From Adiantum capillus-veneris (lineage: Eukaryota; Streptophyta; Polypodiopsida; Polypodiales; Pteridaceae), in the NCBI GenBank assembly GCA_014529385.2, contig CM043971.1:61226209-61290208 (forward strand): a stretch of 64,000 bases of DNA, in the 5' to 3' direction. This document shows positions 1-11,187 of the stretch, piece after piece. A model generated the notes under the pieces. The model searched no databases, was not told where the DNA came from, and worked only from the letters and a program-made list of their open reading frames with translations. The translations under genes were made by a program, and so were the position numbers. The first letter of the stretch is position 1, and each line of letters begins with the position of its first letter.

Positions 1-1
1 G

Positions 2-465
2 AAAACTACAGAAATCAAACTTCCATTGGATGTCAGTAACTTCACTGAGAAGCATGCTCAGATGATGTTGCCTGCTGTGCCTGACTTCAGGATTGGAGAC
101 AGGACCTATATCTTCTTACATGATGTGCAAAGTGTGTTTTATTTAAGGGAGGATTTCTCCCTGGCTATTATTTCCAGAGTCCAAGAGGAGAGGAGTGGAT
201 TTGTTTTAGAGGATAGTAGTGATGATGAGGCAATGGAAACATCCAGCAATCCAATGGAATGCCTTCGAAGATGCTTTGAGAAAGCTGAAAAATACAAGGA
301 GACACTACCTGATGAAGCCACCTTCCAAGCAATAAGACAAAGCCTAAGACCATCGAAAAGTAACAAAGAAGTGGAGGATTGGTTTAACCATTCAGGTCAG
401 GGGTCAACTACATCTGTAGACCTGTGGCAAGAAAACCTCTTTCTGCAGGATGAGAGCTTCATGGT

Positions 466-504
<39 letters not shown>

Positions 505-959
505 TGTCATTTCTGACATTGTATGTGTAGTCTTGGATTGCTGACAAGGATGACTTCCTTCGGCGCTGGACAAGAGAGTATCGAGGAAGGGATGCGGCCC
601 TAGCACAGTACCTTTCAAAGCTTTGCGAGTCGCCGATAGTAGTTTTTCACAATTCCATGTCACAAGAGGGTTCAATAGCAACTTACACATTCAAGACACT
701 ATCACGCTTCTTGGGTGGACCGGTGCTGCCCAAAAGTGCAGATAAAGTCATTCTTGTGGACAAAGTGTTTGCTAGAGATTGTTTTGGTTACTGCCCAGGC
801 TATACAGGTGGTCGGGCAGCGTATTACTACACCTACACAGCAATGGCACTAGCTCTTGGTAGACAAAACCCAGATGAACTTTTAGAGTATGGCAAACATC
901 TCATGATTCGTTACAAGGGTGACGTGCCAAAAAACAAAATTGAACCTGCAAAATCTTGA
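2..959 (+). CDS. Unknown protein, 5'-partial, two exons
   Basis: The reading frame is open from the window edge, so the start lies upstream. Exon 1 runs to 463 and exon 2 from 531 to the TGA at 957-959. The 67-bp intron (464-530) starts GT, ends TAG and is mostly a (CT)n microsatellite; removing it keeps the frame (phase 0). About 297 residues are visible. The first part is acidic (a DSSDDEAMETSS stretch near residue 70). The C-terminal half has a Cys/aromatic cluster (DCFGYCPGYTGGRAAYYY). I recognise no family. No internal stop or frameshift is seen, unlike nearly all other coding stretches here. It converges on the transposase-like gene that ends at 1023, leaving 63 bp between them. The same convergent layout occurs in the transposon at 33.8-45.0 kb, so this may be the partner gene of a related element, but that is inference. 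Confidence 0.6.
468..502. repeat. (CT)n microsatellite inside an intron
   Basis: A run of CT dinucleotides fills the first half of the short intron and forms a pyrimidine tract well upstream of its TAG acceptor. Confidence 0.9.
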
Positions 960-1022
960 TACACTTCAAGTAGCAATTGTATAAGATCATGTATTACATA
1001 AATTTTGTACAATGTCATCCAC

Positions 1023-3837
1023 TCAGAGTATCTTTCTCCACTTGTGATTCACATACACCATTGTCTCTCTCCACCTTCGTTGACTTTCACGAGCTCCGGA
1101 GTTGTTGTATGCCATTGATCTTTTAGCTTTTTGTTGTTGTAAATGTCTGATGGCTTGTGCTGTTGCTGAATTTGCCAAGACTTCTTTTGCCTGCATTCAA
1201 TGAATGATTCTATGATAGAACCATTCAAATAGTTCTCTCAAACTGTTAGCCTTGATTCGAGAGCCACCATGTCGTGTGTGTCTGAAATAAGCATTTCTCG
1301 CCATGTAATGAGACTTTTCCATCCCTTGGGTATTCCATATTGCCGGGTTCCCATACTTCTGTATAAAATATGGCAAATGATTGAAGATGATGTGCTGGAT
1401 ATGAAAACAGATTAGTTAGAATGTTTTACAGTCACATATTTGCACATAAGAGAGAAAGAAATACATTATAATACCATGTAGTGAGTAATCTGGGTGTCTG
1501 TCCATGCTGTCTTGAATGATTTTTTCAGAAGGTTGAGATTTTCCTTGAACTTGTTCATATCACCTTGTGACTATTGATCGCCAAAGCTCAGCCTTCGCGT
1601 TACGAGTAGTTGGTTCGTGGTCTTTGACTGCAATATGTAGCTTTTTCCAGCTCTGATACTCTACCTTGCTAACATAAGATGTGTTATATATTTTTCCATG
1701 TTTTGTTAGCTTTGGATCTCTTTTACCTTGGGGCTTAGATACAAACCTCCGTGCCTTCACCCCACCGATGGATGGTTTGCATGGGACATCCTTCTCAGCA
1801 GTTGATCTCTTTTCATCCCGCTGGATTTTCACATTGCCAACATAAAGCCCCATATCCGACAGTACCATTTCTAAGCACTGCAGGGCTACTTGTCGTTCTG
1901 CGGAGTTCTTAATCTTCCAAGCAAACCCGATGTATAAGTAGACCAATTTCTCCACAATTCTACAAAGGGCATGCATTGTACAAATGTGGACATTCACAAG
2001 TGGTATTTTCAAAACCGGTCGAAAAGCAGGATCCTCAATGTGACGTGTTGGAGCTTTTCTCCACCACTTTGGGTCCATGACCTTTGCAGGCTCCATGCAG
2101 AACAAACACGGTGACTTTGCCATTGCACCCATTCCACAATTATAAATGCACTTTAATGTTTTAAGGTCACCTGCAAGATGCCATTGAACTTGAAAGTCTC
2201 CCCTTCCATCTAGACGTAGTACCTCTCCCTGGTTAGTCTGTCGATCAATCACCTCCGGAATATTAGTTCGATGGAACACCCAATATAGAATCTCATGATC
2301 TTCTTTCTTTACCTGCAACACAAAATAAATGAGACTTAAGTAGATCTGAACATTTGAGCTTACTTGAGAATATCGCTTACCTCAAACGCACCAAGCCACC
2401 ATATGTTAGATTCTGATTGAACACTAAAATATAAAGGATCATCACTGGGACACTTTGAGAGGGCTCTATTCATTAAAGTAATAGTAACACGCTCTAGCTT
2501 TTTCTCTTTAACAAGCTCACACTCATCCAGTTTTAACACAAAATGTAATAGCCCACGTGACTCTTCAAATGTGATGTTGTAAAACTCCACCATTCTCTTT
2601 TGTAGTATCCACAGGTCCATAAAAATATTGTTGAACTCATCATATGCCATGTTCGCTCCATGGCCACTGCAAGTTGCTTTAATATGAAAGGGCTGTCCAA
2701 GATAGTCTCCCTGTGCCTCGTTAAGCTGAAGCCTCTCTTTCCAAACACTTGAGGCTGATGGTAGAAGTTTGGATTTTATACCCTTCCTAACAAAGATGGA
2801 TGAGACAGACTTTTGGATAGCCGAATATCCTCTTTTGCTTACACCAAGTGAATCAAGTGTGCCTTGTATCTCTTTTGCAGGCACTGAGTTCTTTGAAATA
2901 AAGCGGTCCACTACATTTCGTTGTAGAACCTTAAACTTCTTGTCATGTACTATATCTACTGCCAGGCTTCTACTTATAAGTGGCTTCAATCTCTTTCCTA
3001 TATTGGCTTTGGGTCAATGTTTTCCTTGTCAGGATAGATTGAATCTCTACATGAAGACAATGCATAAGTAAATAACAGAAAATTTGCTTCACTAACACTA
3101 TTTAGGCACATGAAAACAATGCATAACAAGAAAAAACAAAAAGATTACTTAACTAAGACAATGTAGCCAACCAAGAAGCATCACCTTAATGCTCGGATTC
3201 TTTTCTTGAGACCTCCTGATGCAACCTGCAATGTTTCAAGATTGCGCAATTTCTTCTTTCGCATACGACCACCCAAGATGGTGTCCTTCATTTGACAACT
3301 TCGCACCTTTCCTTTCAGTTCTTGTACCTCTGTTTTATGTTGCAAAATGGTAACCTGATCTGTAGAATGTAAATGTGAAAGGCGAACAATCTCACATTGT
3401 TGAGCTTGGAGAATGCTCTTGTAAGTTTCAGCTTCTCTTGTAAGTGATTTACAATAACCCAGAAGGCCCTTTTCTCCATCACCAGCAAAGGTCAATAAGC
3501 TTGTAGGATTGACAAACGGTGGAGACGCATTAGTTATTGGATTCTTAGGGTAGAGAGAGCCTCTCGTCCAGATATCTATGTGTTTAGCTCCTTGAGCTCT
3601 GAGCGTGTCTATGGAAGCGGGAGGTATATGAGTGTTTGTTTTACTCCGCTTAATCAATGGTTGGTACTCATTGTCCAAATCAATGTGAAGGTGATATTTG
3701 GCTCGTTTCTGGGTAACATTTGTGCCATTTGAGGAGTGCGCCATTAGCCAAATGTGCAGGTTTAATGGAAAGTGAATAGCGGCTGCGGATTCGTCCCTCC
3801 ATGTTAGCCTCATTCCCTCCATATTGACGAGGTTCAT
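1023..3837 (-). pseudogene. Transposase-like gene with GD-K, CxxC and QG-EK motifs, decayed
   Basis: Reading down the minus strand: exon 1 is 3837-3185 (ATG preceded directly by an in-frame TGA; coiled-coil-like region near residues 125-200), exon 2 3046-2381, exon 3 2312 to about 1565, then 1475, then 1394-1023. Introns 3184-3047, 2380-2313 and 1474-1395 have GT-AG ends and their joins fit. Exon 3 has the motif GDLKTLKCIY followed by CLFC and then VHICTMHALCRIVEKL. The last exon has NTQGMEKSHYMARNAYFRHT. From memory this order (GD-K, C-x2-C, H..LR, H..P.F, QG-EK) matches an uncharacterised RNase H-like transposase-type family known mostly from animals and fungi; I cannot verify this. Lesions: a 2-bp TA slip near 3003, a one-base frameshift near 1568, and an in-frame TGA at 1199-1197 that looks like CGA changed to TGA. 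After it the frame continues about 57 codons to the stop at 1025-1023. Confidence 0.6.
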
Positions 3838-3849
3838 TCAATGCAACTG

Positions 3850-5090
3850 AAAAGAGGATTATCCCTCAATCACTACGAACGAATGTTCAAAAGAGTAACG
3901 AATCTACTTAAAGTACACTTTTTGAAGTTTTACTATGAAAGACCCAGCTCTTTTATTTGCCATTTTTTCTAGAGAGAGTGCAAAAAATACATTTTCTTAG
4001 AAGGCCCTCCAAATGACCTCCGAAATTTCCTAATGCACCACTTGTCCAAGATAAGATCCATTCAAGCATAGAAATATACAAGGTCCACTACGTGTCTAGT
4101 ATATGCTTTATTGAAGGGTATAGAGCCATAAGGTCCACCACTTGTCCAAGGTAAGACCCATTCAATCATAAAAATTTACAAGGTCCACCACCACCTGTCC
4201 AGTCTATACTCTATTGAAGGACGGAGAGCCATAAGGCCCACCACTTGCCTAAGCTATACTCCATTAAATCATAGAGGATCGTAAGGTCCACCAATTGTTC
4301 AATTTATTCTCTATTGAAACACTTGTTCAAGCTATGCTCCATTCCACCGTAGGTAGCCACAAGATCCACCATGTATTACATTCTAGCATAGAGAGCTACA
4401 AGGCCCACCACTAAATCTAGGCTCTATTGAAGCATAAAGAGACATATTTTCTACCAATTTTTCAAGCTATGCTCCATTCAAGCATAAGGTCTAATGCTTT
4501 TCCAAGCTATGAACCATTCAAGTATAAAAAACCATATAGTAACCACCACTTGTCCAATCTCTGATCTACTAAAGCATAGAGAGTCATGAGTTCCACCACT
4601 TTTCCCATATCTACTCTATTCAATCCTAGATAGACACAACATCCAAGCTCTATTGAAACATATAGACCCATAAGTTCTAACATGTGTCCAAGCTATCCTC
4701 CATTCAAGCATAGAGGTCCATAAGGTTTACCACTTGTTCAAAGTATGTTGAATTGAAGCATAGATATCCACAAGGTCCACCACTTGTCCAAGATAAGCTA
4801 CATTTGACCATAGATAGCCGCAAGGTCCACCACTTGTTCAATATATGTTCTATTGAAGCATAGGGAGACATCAGGTCCACCAATTGTCCAAGCTATGCTC
4901 CATTCAAGAATAAGAGACCATAAGATCCATCACCTACCAGATCTATGCTCTATTGAAGCATAGATATCCATAAGGCTTGCCACTTGTCCAAGCTATTTCC
5001 CATTCACATGTGGAGAGCCAGTAGGTCCACCACTTGTCCAAGATAAGCTCCATTGAAGCATAAAAATATAGATAGACACATTGCATGACC
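3850..5090. repeat. Degenerate minisatellite, TAAGGTCCACCACTTGTCC core
   Basis: A unit of roughly 60-70 bp recurs about 15-20 times: AAGGTCCACCACTTGTCC, then AAGCTATGCTCCATT, then GAAGCATAGAGAGCCA. Copies differ in length and sequence. No ORF of note. The first about 170 bp, just upstream of the gene start at 3837, is single-copy sequence in which I see no clear promoter. Confidence 0.8.
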
Positions 5091-5189
5091 ACAAGCCCGA
5101 GGGATTCACTCTATATATAAAACGAGACGCCACCTGCAAGAGGACAACTACTCCTATATATGACTCATATTAGGGAATATGACCCCCCT

Positions 5190-5860
5190 TTCTATGCTTA
5201 TACGACAATCAATGGAGAAAATTATCTTACCCCTCTCTTACATATAGAATGTAGGTGTCACATGATCTAACTGAGTAAAACTAGTCAAAGAGCGTGTAGC
5301 ATAGTGGCTGGCAACGTACTAAGGAACCACTTATGTTGATAACTAGATGTACCCTAAATGTATCTTAGTTTGACTTTAAAACTATGTACCCACTTAGTTT
5401 GCACTCTAGCTACTTGTCCAATTATTCCCCATCTAAATTACTTAAAAAACATGGTCATAAAGTTGTGCTAGGTACTTTGTGTAAATTTGCATCTATAAAA
5501 ACTCTTTATAGCTTGCATCCCTCAACAAATGAACTATGATCACAAAACAAGAAATTCATACAAAGCAATGTTAGTTCTTGCATGGATCTTTGTATCTACC
5601 GACTCAAAAGTTCAAGGGAAGACTCTTTTGGGAAGCCATGATTTTGAAACACAAAAACTTCCTCTCATTTTTCTCTTTTCTCAATCCCCCCAAACTAATA
5701 AATATAATACCCCCTCCTTTATTTGGAAGCTTGGGGGATAAATTATTGGGGGCCTGTCCCTAACTTATACGCTTATGTAACTTGTAAAAAAAAAACCCTC
5801 CCTTGCACTTACCTGGTGTGGTAAGTTTTCCATGGTGAATCCCCCAGGGCCAGAATCTTC
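5190..5860 (+). repeat. Dispersed repeat, copy 1
   Basis: This stretch is matched, reverse-complemented and in the same order, by 29,680-30,255. Shared blocks include GTAGCATAGTGRCTGGCAAC, CTAAGGAACCACTT, TTGATAACTAGATGTA and GGGGGCCTRYCCCTAACTTA. Short ORFs inside (5529-5763) are not conserved in the other copy, so I do not call genes. It could be an old LTR or a non-coding element; I see no TIR or PBS. Confidence 0.65.
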
Positions 5861-6540
5861 TATCTTATCTCCAATACACCATCCCTAGTATCAATGATTT
5901 CATTGATCTGAAGCTTCAATATATACCCAACCACAAGTATCATGGGTTTTTCTAGTTTCAAGCTCCACCACTTGTTCAACCTAAAGTATCATGGATTATT
6001 GGGTCTCAATCTCCACCACTTGTGTAACTTATAGTCCACTGTAATATTTTTATTGTGTTTTCAACTTTAACTTTTCTAACCTTCTTTCATTTTTAGGATG
6101 GACTTTGAATCTGCAGAGAAACTGCACATGATACTTGACAATAAAATTGTTTGTGTTGGTTGCATGTGTAGAACCACTGAATATTCCACTTGTTGTGGTA
6201 TAAAGATAGGCCAAGGAAATGTATCCATACTAGTGGAATAATCCATTCCCAACAATCTATTCTAAAAGCTTTTGTGCATCCTAGATCCACAAGACACTAC
6301 AAGAGGCACTTCACATCAACGACGCTCCCAATGCGACGCTTAAAAGTGAAAATTCACAGCATTGCTATGGGCATCCCTAGTTTATTTGTAACATAGTGAC
6401 GCACATAGAGACGCCCATAGTGATGCCCATAGCGACACCGAAAGGGGTAAAAAATAAATCGAGAGCGCCCGAAAACTCAGATCTCAGATCTGAGTTTTCA
6501 ACGCTCAAGCAAGCAAAGAGGTAACCCACACTCTCCCTCT
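5861..6540. other. No gene seen
   Basis: Non-coding. It holds a few more copies of the CCACCACTTGT motif (5966-6020) and a short run of GACGCNCATAG-like repeats at 6400-6440. Confidence 0.5.
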
Positions 6541-6555
6541 CTCTCTCTTTCTTCT

Positions 6556-6611
<56 letters not shown>

Positions 6612-6685
6612 AGAGGAAGGAGAGCCACGTATTCTCCTTCCCTCTCCTCTCTCTCGTGTTCCCTTCCCCTCTTTCTATTCTCTCC

Positions 6686-6740
<55 letters not shown>

Positions 6741-6746
6741 TGTGTT

Positions 6747-6783
<37 letters not shown>

Positions 6784-6865
6784 ACATGCATAAACAAAAA
6801 CACACACACACACATGCATAAACAAAGAATGCATACACACACACACAGAGCGAGATAAGAGAGAA
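6535..6865. repeat. Compound (CT)n, (CA)n and (GA)n microsatellites
   Basis: (CA)n at 6557-6607 and 6704-6740, (GA)n at 6750-6781, with interspersed CT and CACACA tracts. Apparent ORFs through these tracts are low-complexity artefacts. Confidence 0.9.
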
Positions 6866-6874
6866 GAAGAAGAA

Positions 6875-7535
6875 GAGAGTTTTAACATTGTAGGAAACTA
6901 TCCCAAGAGACCTTAAATATCTAGCCAATGAGGAGTTGAACTCAAGACCTGTTATTCAAGAGGGAAATGGCATAACAATCTACCACACTTGGGTGATAGA
7001 AAGGTTATACCATTTTCCTCTTTTTATTGGCACACACACACACACCCACACACACACCCAAGAAAAAGAGAGTTTTAACATCGTAGGAAACTATCCCAAG
7101 AGACCTTAAAGATCTAGCCGACGAGGAGTTGAACTCAAGACCTGTTATTAAAGAGGGAAATGGCATAACCAATCTACCACACTTGAGTGATAGAAAGGTT
7201 ATACCATTTTCCCCTTTTTATTGGCACACACACCCACACCCACACACACACATAACCGAGAAGAAGAGAGTTTTAACATCATAGGAAACTATCCCAAGAG
7301 ACCTTAAAGATCTAGCCAATGAGGAGTTGAACTCAAGACCTGTTATTCAAGAGGGAAATGGCATAACCAATCTACCACACTTGGGTGATAGAAAGGTTAT
7401 ACCATTTTCCTCTTTTTATTGGCACACACACACACACACACCGGAGAAGAAGAGAGTTTTAACGTCATAGGAAACTACCCCAAGAGACCTTAAATATCTA
7501 TCCAACATAGGAGGAGTTGAACTCGTGACCTGTTG
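6875..7535 (-). mobile_element. Tandem array of a tRNA-derived SINE-like unit
   Basis: Four copies, starting near 6875, 7068, 7267 and 7452, spaced 185-199 bp and separated by (CA)n tracts. On the minus strand each full unit reads GTGGTAGATTGGTTATGCC (A-box-like) then GGTCTTGAGTTCAACTCC (B-box-like, matching the tRNA T-arm consensus), about 45 bp apart as in a tRNA. This points to a Pol III-type internal promoter and a tRNA-derived SINE. The fourth copy is truncated after the B box. The sequence does not fold as a complete tRNA, so it is not a tRNA gene. Confidence 0.6.
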
Positions 7536-7634
7536 AACAAAGAGAAAGAGAGAGAGAATAAAAAACCAAAGAGAGAGAGAGAGGGGGAGAAAACGAAAGA
7601 GAGAGGTAAGGGGAGAAAACAAAGAGAGAAAGAA

Positions 7635-7875
7635 ATTTAAATTAGATTAGGTTAGATTACATTTAGATTTATGTTTATGTTGAGTTTAATATTAGGATAG
7701 ATTTAGATTTATGTTTAGGTTTATTTAGGTTAGATTAGATTGGATTTAGGTTTTTTGAGTTAGATTTACGTTAGATTAGATTCAGGTTTATTTACGTTAG
7801 ATTTAGATTTACGTTGGATTAGATTAGGTTAGGTTTATTTTGAGTTTAAGATTAAATTAGATCTAGATTTATGTT
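7635..7875. repeat. TTAGATTTAGG-rich degenerate repeat
   Basis: Short T-rich words built on TTAGATTTA, TTAGGTTTA and ATTAGATTAGG fill this stretch. It resembles a decayed telomere-like or simple array but lacks runs of perfect TTTAGGG. Confidence 0.7.
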
Positions 7876-7879
7876 CGAT

Positions 7880-8940
7880 AGACTAGCTTGAGATTCTTTA
7901 TCAAACCACCTTTTGCGTGATCTATCTTTGTTGATACCATGGAGATGCTTTATACAAAGCATTCTTCGGCACAAGAACAAATAACTTTCTTGAAATCTTA
8001 CCATTTAGTTTCCAATGGTGCATCATATTGAAGCTTCTTCATCCATAAATTTTATTTCAATGTACATTGGTGCCCGTTTGATATCCATACAGAGTGATAA
8101 TTTCTCTTTCCTTTGGCTGCGATTATCATGCTTAGTTGCTTCTGCACATGAAAGGTCAATACATAAGGTGCAATAGTCAAATTCCGGGTCCATTGGCCAA
8201 ACATAAAATTATATATGCGATACATGATGGCTTCGGAGAGCAGTATATAGTCAATCACACTATCCCCATTATGTCTCCTACATGTAAATCCATTGGTTCC
8301 ACTCCACAAAGATACACCATTGGCAATGAGCATACCCGTGCTATTACACATGTGTAAAAGTAACTTTCCATAGTGATCCGGCTCTTTCTCATCCATTGAA
8401 GAACGATCATACAAGTGAACTTCCTCCAACTCCCTTGAAATGTATGGCATATCAAACTGTTGAGTATCATGTTTTTGTGCGAGCATTCATATCCCCAAAT
8501 ACAATAACATCACCTTCACTTTTGAAATAAGCAATGTCCTCTTCTAAGTCAAAAAATGGATGATCTCTATCCATGCAAGCATAAAAGGGAGAATCATGAT
8601 GAGGAATGTAGCAACCGGCTACAAAAATGGGTGCTCTTTTTGGTGTCATAATTTTCAGCCATACATAACGTTTGTACCTGTCATCTTTCACAATTGACAC
8701 AAAATCTTCCAATCCTTTCTTAACCATACATGCTACCCCTCCTTGTCCTCTTTTTTGCTTAAGATTCTTTGACCACATCAATGAATGTACATTGTAGTTC
8801 TCCAAGCCGTTAATCCTTTGTGTATCATGCTCCCAAGTTTCAACAAGAAGTGCAACAGCGGCTTTGCTTGTTAGTTAATCAATGTCAACCCCCGCATTCC
8901 ATGGGTATCCATTACAATTCCAAAATCATATTTTCAATTG
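7880..8940 (-). pseudogene. LINE ORF2 fragment: AP-type endonuclease domain
   Basis: On the minus strand the frame begins near 8940 with FWNCNGYPW (the WN-NG motif of EEP nucleases), then LVETWEHD (catalytic Glu region), GGVACMVKKG, VAGCYIPHHDSPF, VIVFGDMNART (the GD-N motif) and, after a frameshift near 8490, NGDSVIDYILLSE (the S-IDY motif). A later KRWFDKESQ piece near 7890 resembles the linker to reverse transcriptase. An in-frame stop follows VDID in the first block. This is the target-nicking nuclease of an L1-like non-LTR retrotransposon. No reverse transcriptase follows: the element meets the TTAGATT repeat at about 7875. Loss of the 3' part is unusual, since LINEs normally lose their 5' part. 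Confidence 0.75.
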
Positions 8941-9042
8941 TAACTTGGTCTCATAGGTCACACATCCCTATTTGCTCGAGGAACTTGCCTCCTCCTTGGG
9001 CACATTTTCTTCATGAGAGATCTCCTTGTTTTTCTTATTCTT

Positions 9043-9917
9043 TTACTCATATGCCTTGCGACGCATATTTTGTTGCTTGATAGTGCGATATTCACATACA
9101 AAACATTTTGTATCCCTCAAATAGATCAAACTATTATCAAGGATAATCTTTCGCTTGGTCTCATCTGGCATGGTGCATACAATTGACCGTTCTCCCGAGC
9201 GAAGAGCTCCTTGCTTCCCCACTCTATGGGCTCCATAGACCATAACTCTGGACATGCCAAAGTGGGTTTTGAAGAAATCTTCAATAACAATAGCAAGAGA
9301 AGGAGGTGTTTCTAGCTTCTCTTCGAGAATTCCACGAATAACAATGTTCTTGGAACGTCGCTCCCGTTCCTTCAACTTCTCCACATCCACATTCTCAACA
9401 TTCTTTGTTTGACCATATCTTGCATGAGTAAGGAATTAGCAACCACATTGCTACCACATACATCAGCCCAAGACTTATTTGTGCATACATTTTTCATGTC
9501 ATATACATCCCGGCTCATGGTGTCAAATTTCTCCTCTTTCAATACATGGTCATGATCTACTTTGCTCATCCGCTCCTTCAAAGCATTCAAGTCCACAAGA
9601 GAGCGTTTACATTCATTGATTTCCTCTTCAAGTTGCATCACACGTGTTGTTTGCATCTCAAGTGTTATCTTGAGATTCTCATTCTCAACCATAAGTACCC
9701 TCAGTGGGCCATTCTCCACTGAAAGTGCTCCTAAGTCTTCTCCTTGTTTGTTTACGGTCACTTGCAATGATACCAAGTATGCCATGATCATGGTTTCCAA
9801 TGTCGTTGGTTTGGTGACTTTGTTGCTATCTCCACACTTAGGAGATCTTGGATCATTTTCCACAATGGTTGTGGACTTTGTTGAAGAAGAAGAACCTTTG
9901 CGAGTGCCGGAAGACAT
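9043..9917 (-). pseudogene. LINE ORF1-like protein, frameshifted
   Basis: ATG at 9917 opens a Ser/Thr-rich N-terminus (about residues 1-40), then a coiled coil (about residues 70-140, e.g. ENENLKITLEMQTTRVMQLE). A one-base frameshift near 9390 leads into a second block beginning RERRSKNIVIRG, a pattern of L1-type ORF1 RNA-binding domains, followed by HRVGK and a Lys/Arg-rich end at 9043. It lies directly upstream of the endonuclease on the same strand, as ORF1 precedes ORF2 in LINEs. Its product would be the RNA-binding chaperone of the retrotransposon particle. It could instead be a gag-like protein of another element, but position and order favour a LINE. Confidence 0.65.
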
Positions 9918-10159
9918 TGTATGTAAAATAAGAGATGAGAGTCAATTTTTTTGTACCTGTTCACTTTGGGAATGCTGTTATAGAAGTTCCTTCCATAACT
10001 TTGAAAATTTCTGTGTTTACATCAGTGCGTAGAGAGTTTCGTGCTCTTCTATTGATGCTATAGATCACCCAAATCGGAGTTCGGATGAAAAAGTTATGAT
10101 CAAAAGAGTGAATTGTTGTCTACTAGGTCAAAAAACGGCTGCGTTTTTTTGTTGGAGAG

Positions 10160-10160
10160 A

Positions 10161-10221
<61 letters not shown>

Positions 10222-10348
10222 AGGGAAACTAAGTGTCTAGATTTTTTATCAAGTGTTAAGTTTTCCTTGCAAACCCTCTAAAGGTCCCATGTGGACAAAG
10301 GTTAAAGATTAAAACTTTGTCAATTCTTGTCAACTATAATGTATTGGG

Positions 10349-10417
<69 letters not shown>

Positions 10418-10588
10418 GAGATTCCAATTTGGTATGGGTGAAATTCATGTCTCGCAAGATATCAAGATTTGTCAATGTGGGACAAAACATAACATATTCA
10501 AACCTAGGTCATTGACCTAGGCTTTTTCCATGTGGACAAAACCTAATAAACTAAATTTTTTTCATTGACATATTGTAAACTAAGGTCT

Positions 10589-10639
<51 letters not shown>

Positions 10640-10640
10640 G
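10160..10640. repeat. Three long (GA)n arrays
   Basis: GA tracts at about 10161-10219, 10350-10415 and 10590-10637, spaced about 190-240 bp. The sequences between share phrases such as CATGTGGACAAA, so the whole may be a degenerate tandem repeat. ORFs of Arg-Glu repeats here are not genes. Confidence 0.85.
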
Positions 10641-11160
10641 GGAAGTTATTAAGACATGGTATCATGGGTGCAATGTTTGTTCTACAATGCTTCTAGATTT
10701 GTTCATGCGGATAAAAGCGAAAGTTGGAGCATTTACTATTGGCCAACTATACATCACTAGAGAGAGAAAGATTAAGGTAAACAAGGCCTCTAGATGGTGT
10801 ATCAAGTGTTTTGTTTGTGTTGCACTTCTAGACTTTTAGCTTCATAAGCTTTTGGCTTTCAACTTTGTAATCACTTACTCTTGTAACCAATTCCCAGACT
10901 TCATCTTAGCTTAAGCCTGTTGTACAATGTATTGATTATCTATGTACTACTGATTTGAATCTATAATACCATTCCTAGTCTTCCATTTCAGAACATTATT
11001 CGAGTTCAGTACTTAATTCTAGTCCTCATCACTAACTGAAGTGCCTAGTTAATCACTAGCTCTGAACTCTAACATTGGAACAACTATTTGAAGAGGCCAC
11101 CTCTCATTCCATTTTGGCGATCAAGGTGGTTAGAACTGATTTCTCTTAGACTAGCGAGCT
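10641..11160. other. No gene seen; possible leader or LTR of the following Ty3 element
   Basis: Non-coding and directly upstream of the gag-like region. Sequence such as TTTTGGCGATCAAGGTGG near 11115 could be the LTR/leader junction. I found no second copy in the window that would prove an LTR and no clear initiator-Met PBS. Confidence 0.3.
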
Positions 11161-11187
11161 TTGTCTCCCAGTTAGAATTCTTAGGTA

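Noticed and set aside
3940..4030. TIR of a transposon around the 1-3.84 kb gene pair
   Set aside because: I looked for the GGCT..AAAGC..GGTGGTAC end beyond 3837 and found nothing convincing, so no right boundary is claimed.
4000..5100. CRISPR-like array
   Set aside because: Units are degenerate minisatellite repeats of variable spacing in plant DNA, with no constant repeat-spacer structure.
6377..6928. Long ORFs of Cys-Val or Ser-Leu repeats across microsatellites (also 397-690, 10317-10520, 50083-50268)
   Set aside because: They are translations of (CA)n, (CT)n and (GA)n tracts with no flanking coding signal.
6930..7010. Functional tRNA gene
   Set aside because: Only box A and B similarity is present; acceptor stem and anticodon loop do not pair, and the unit is repeated in tandem.
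7635..7875. Interstitial telomere repeat
   Set aside because: TTTAGG words occur but never as consecutive TTTAGGG units.
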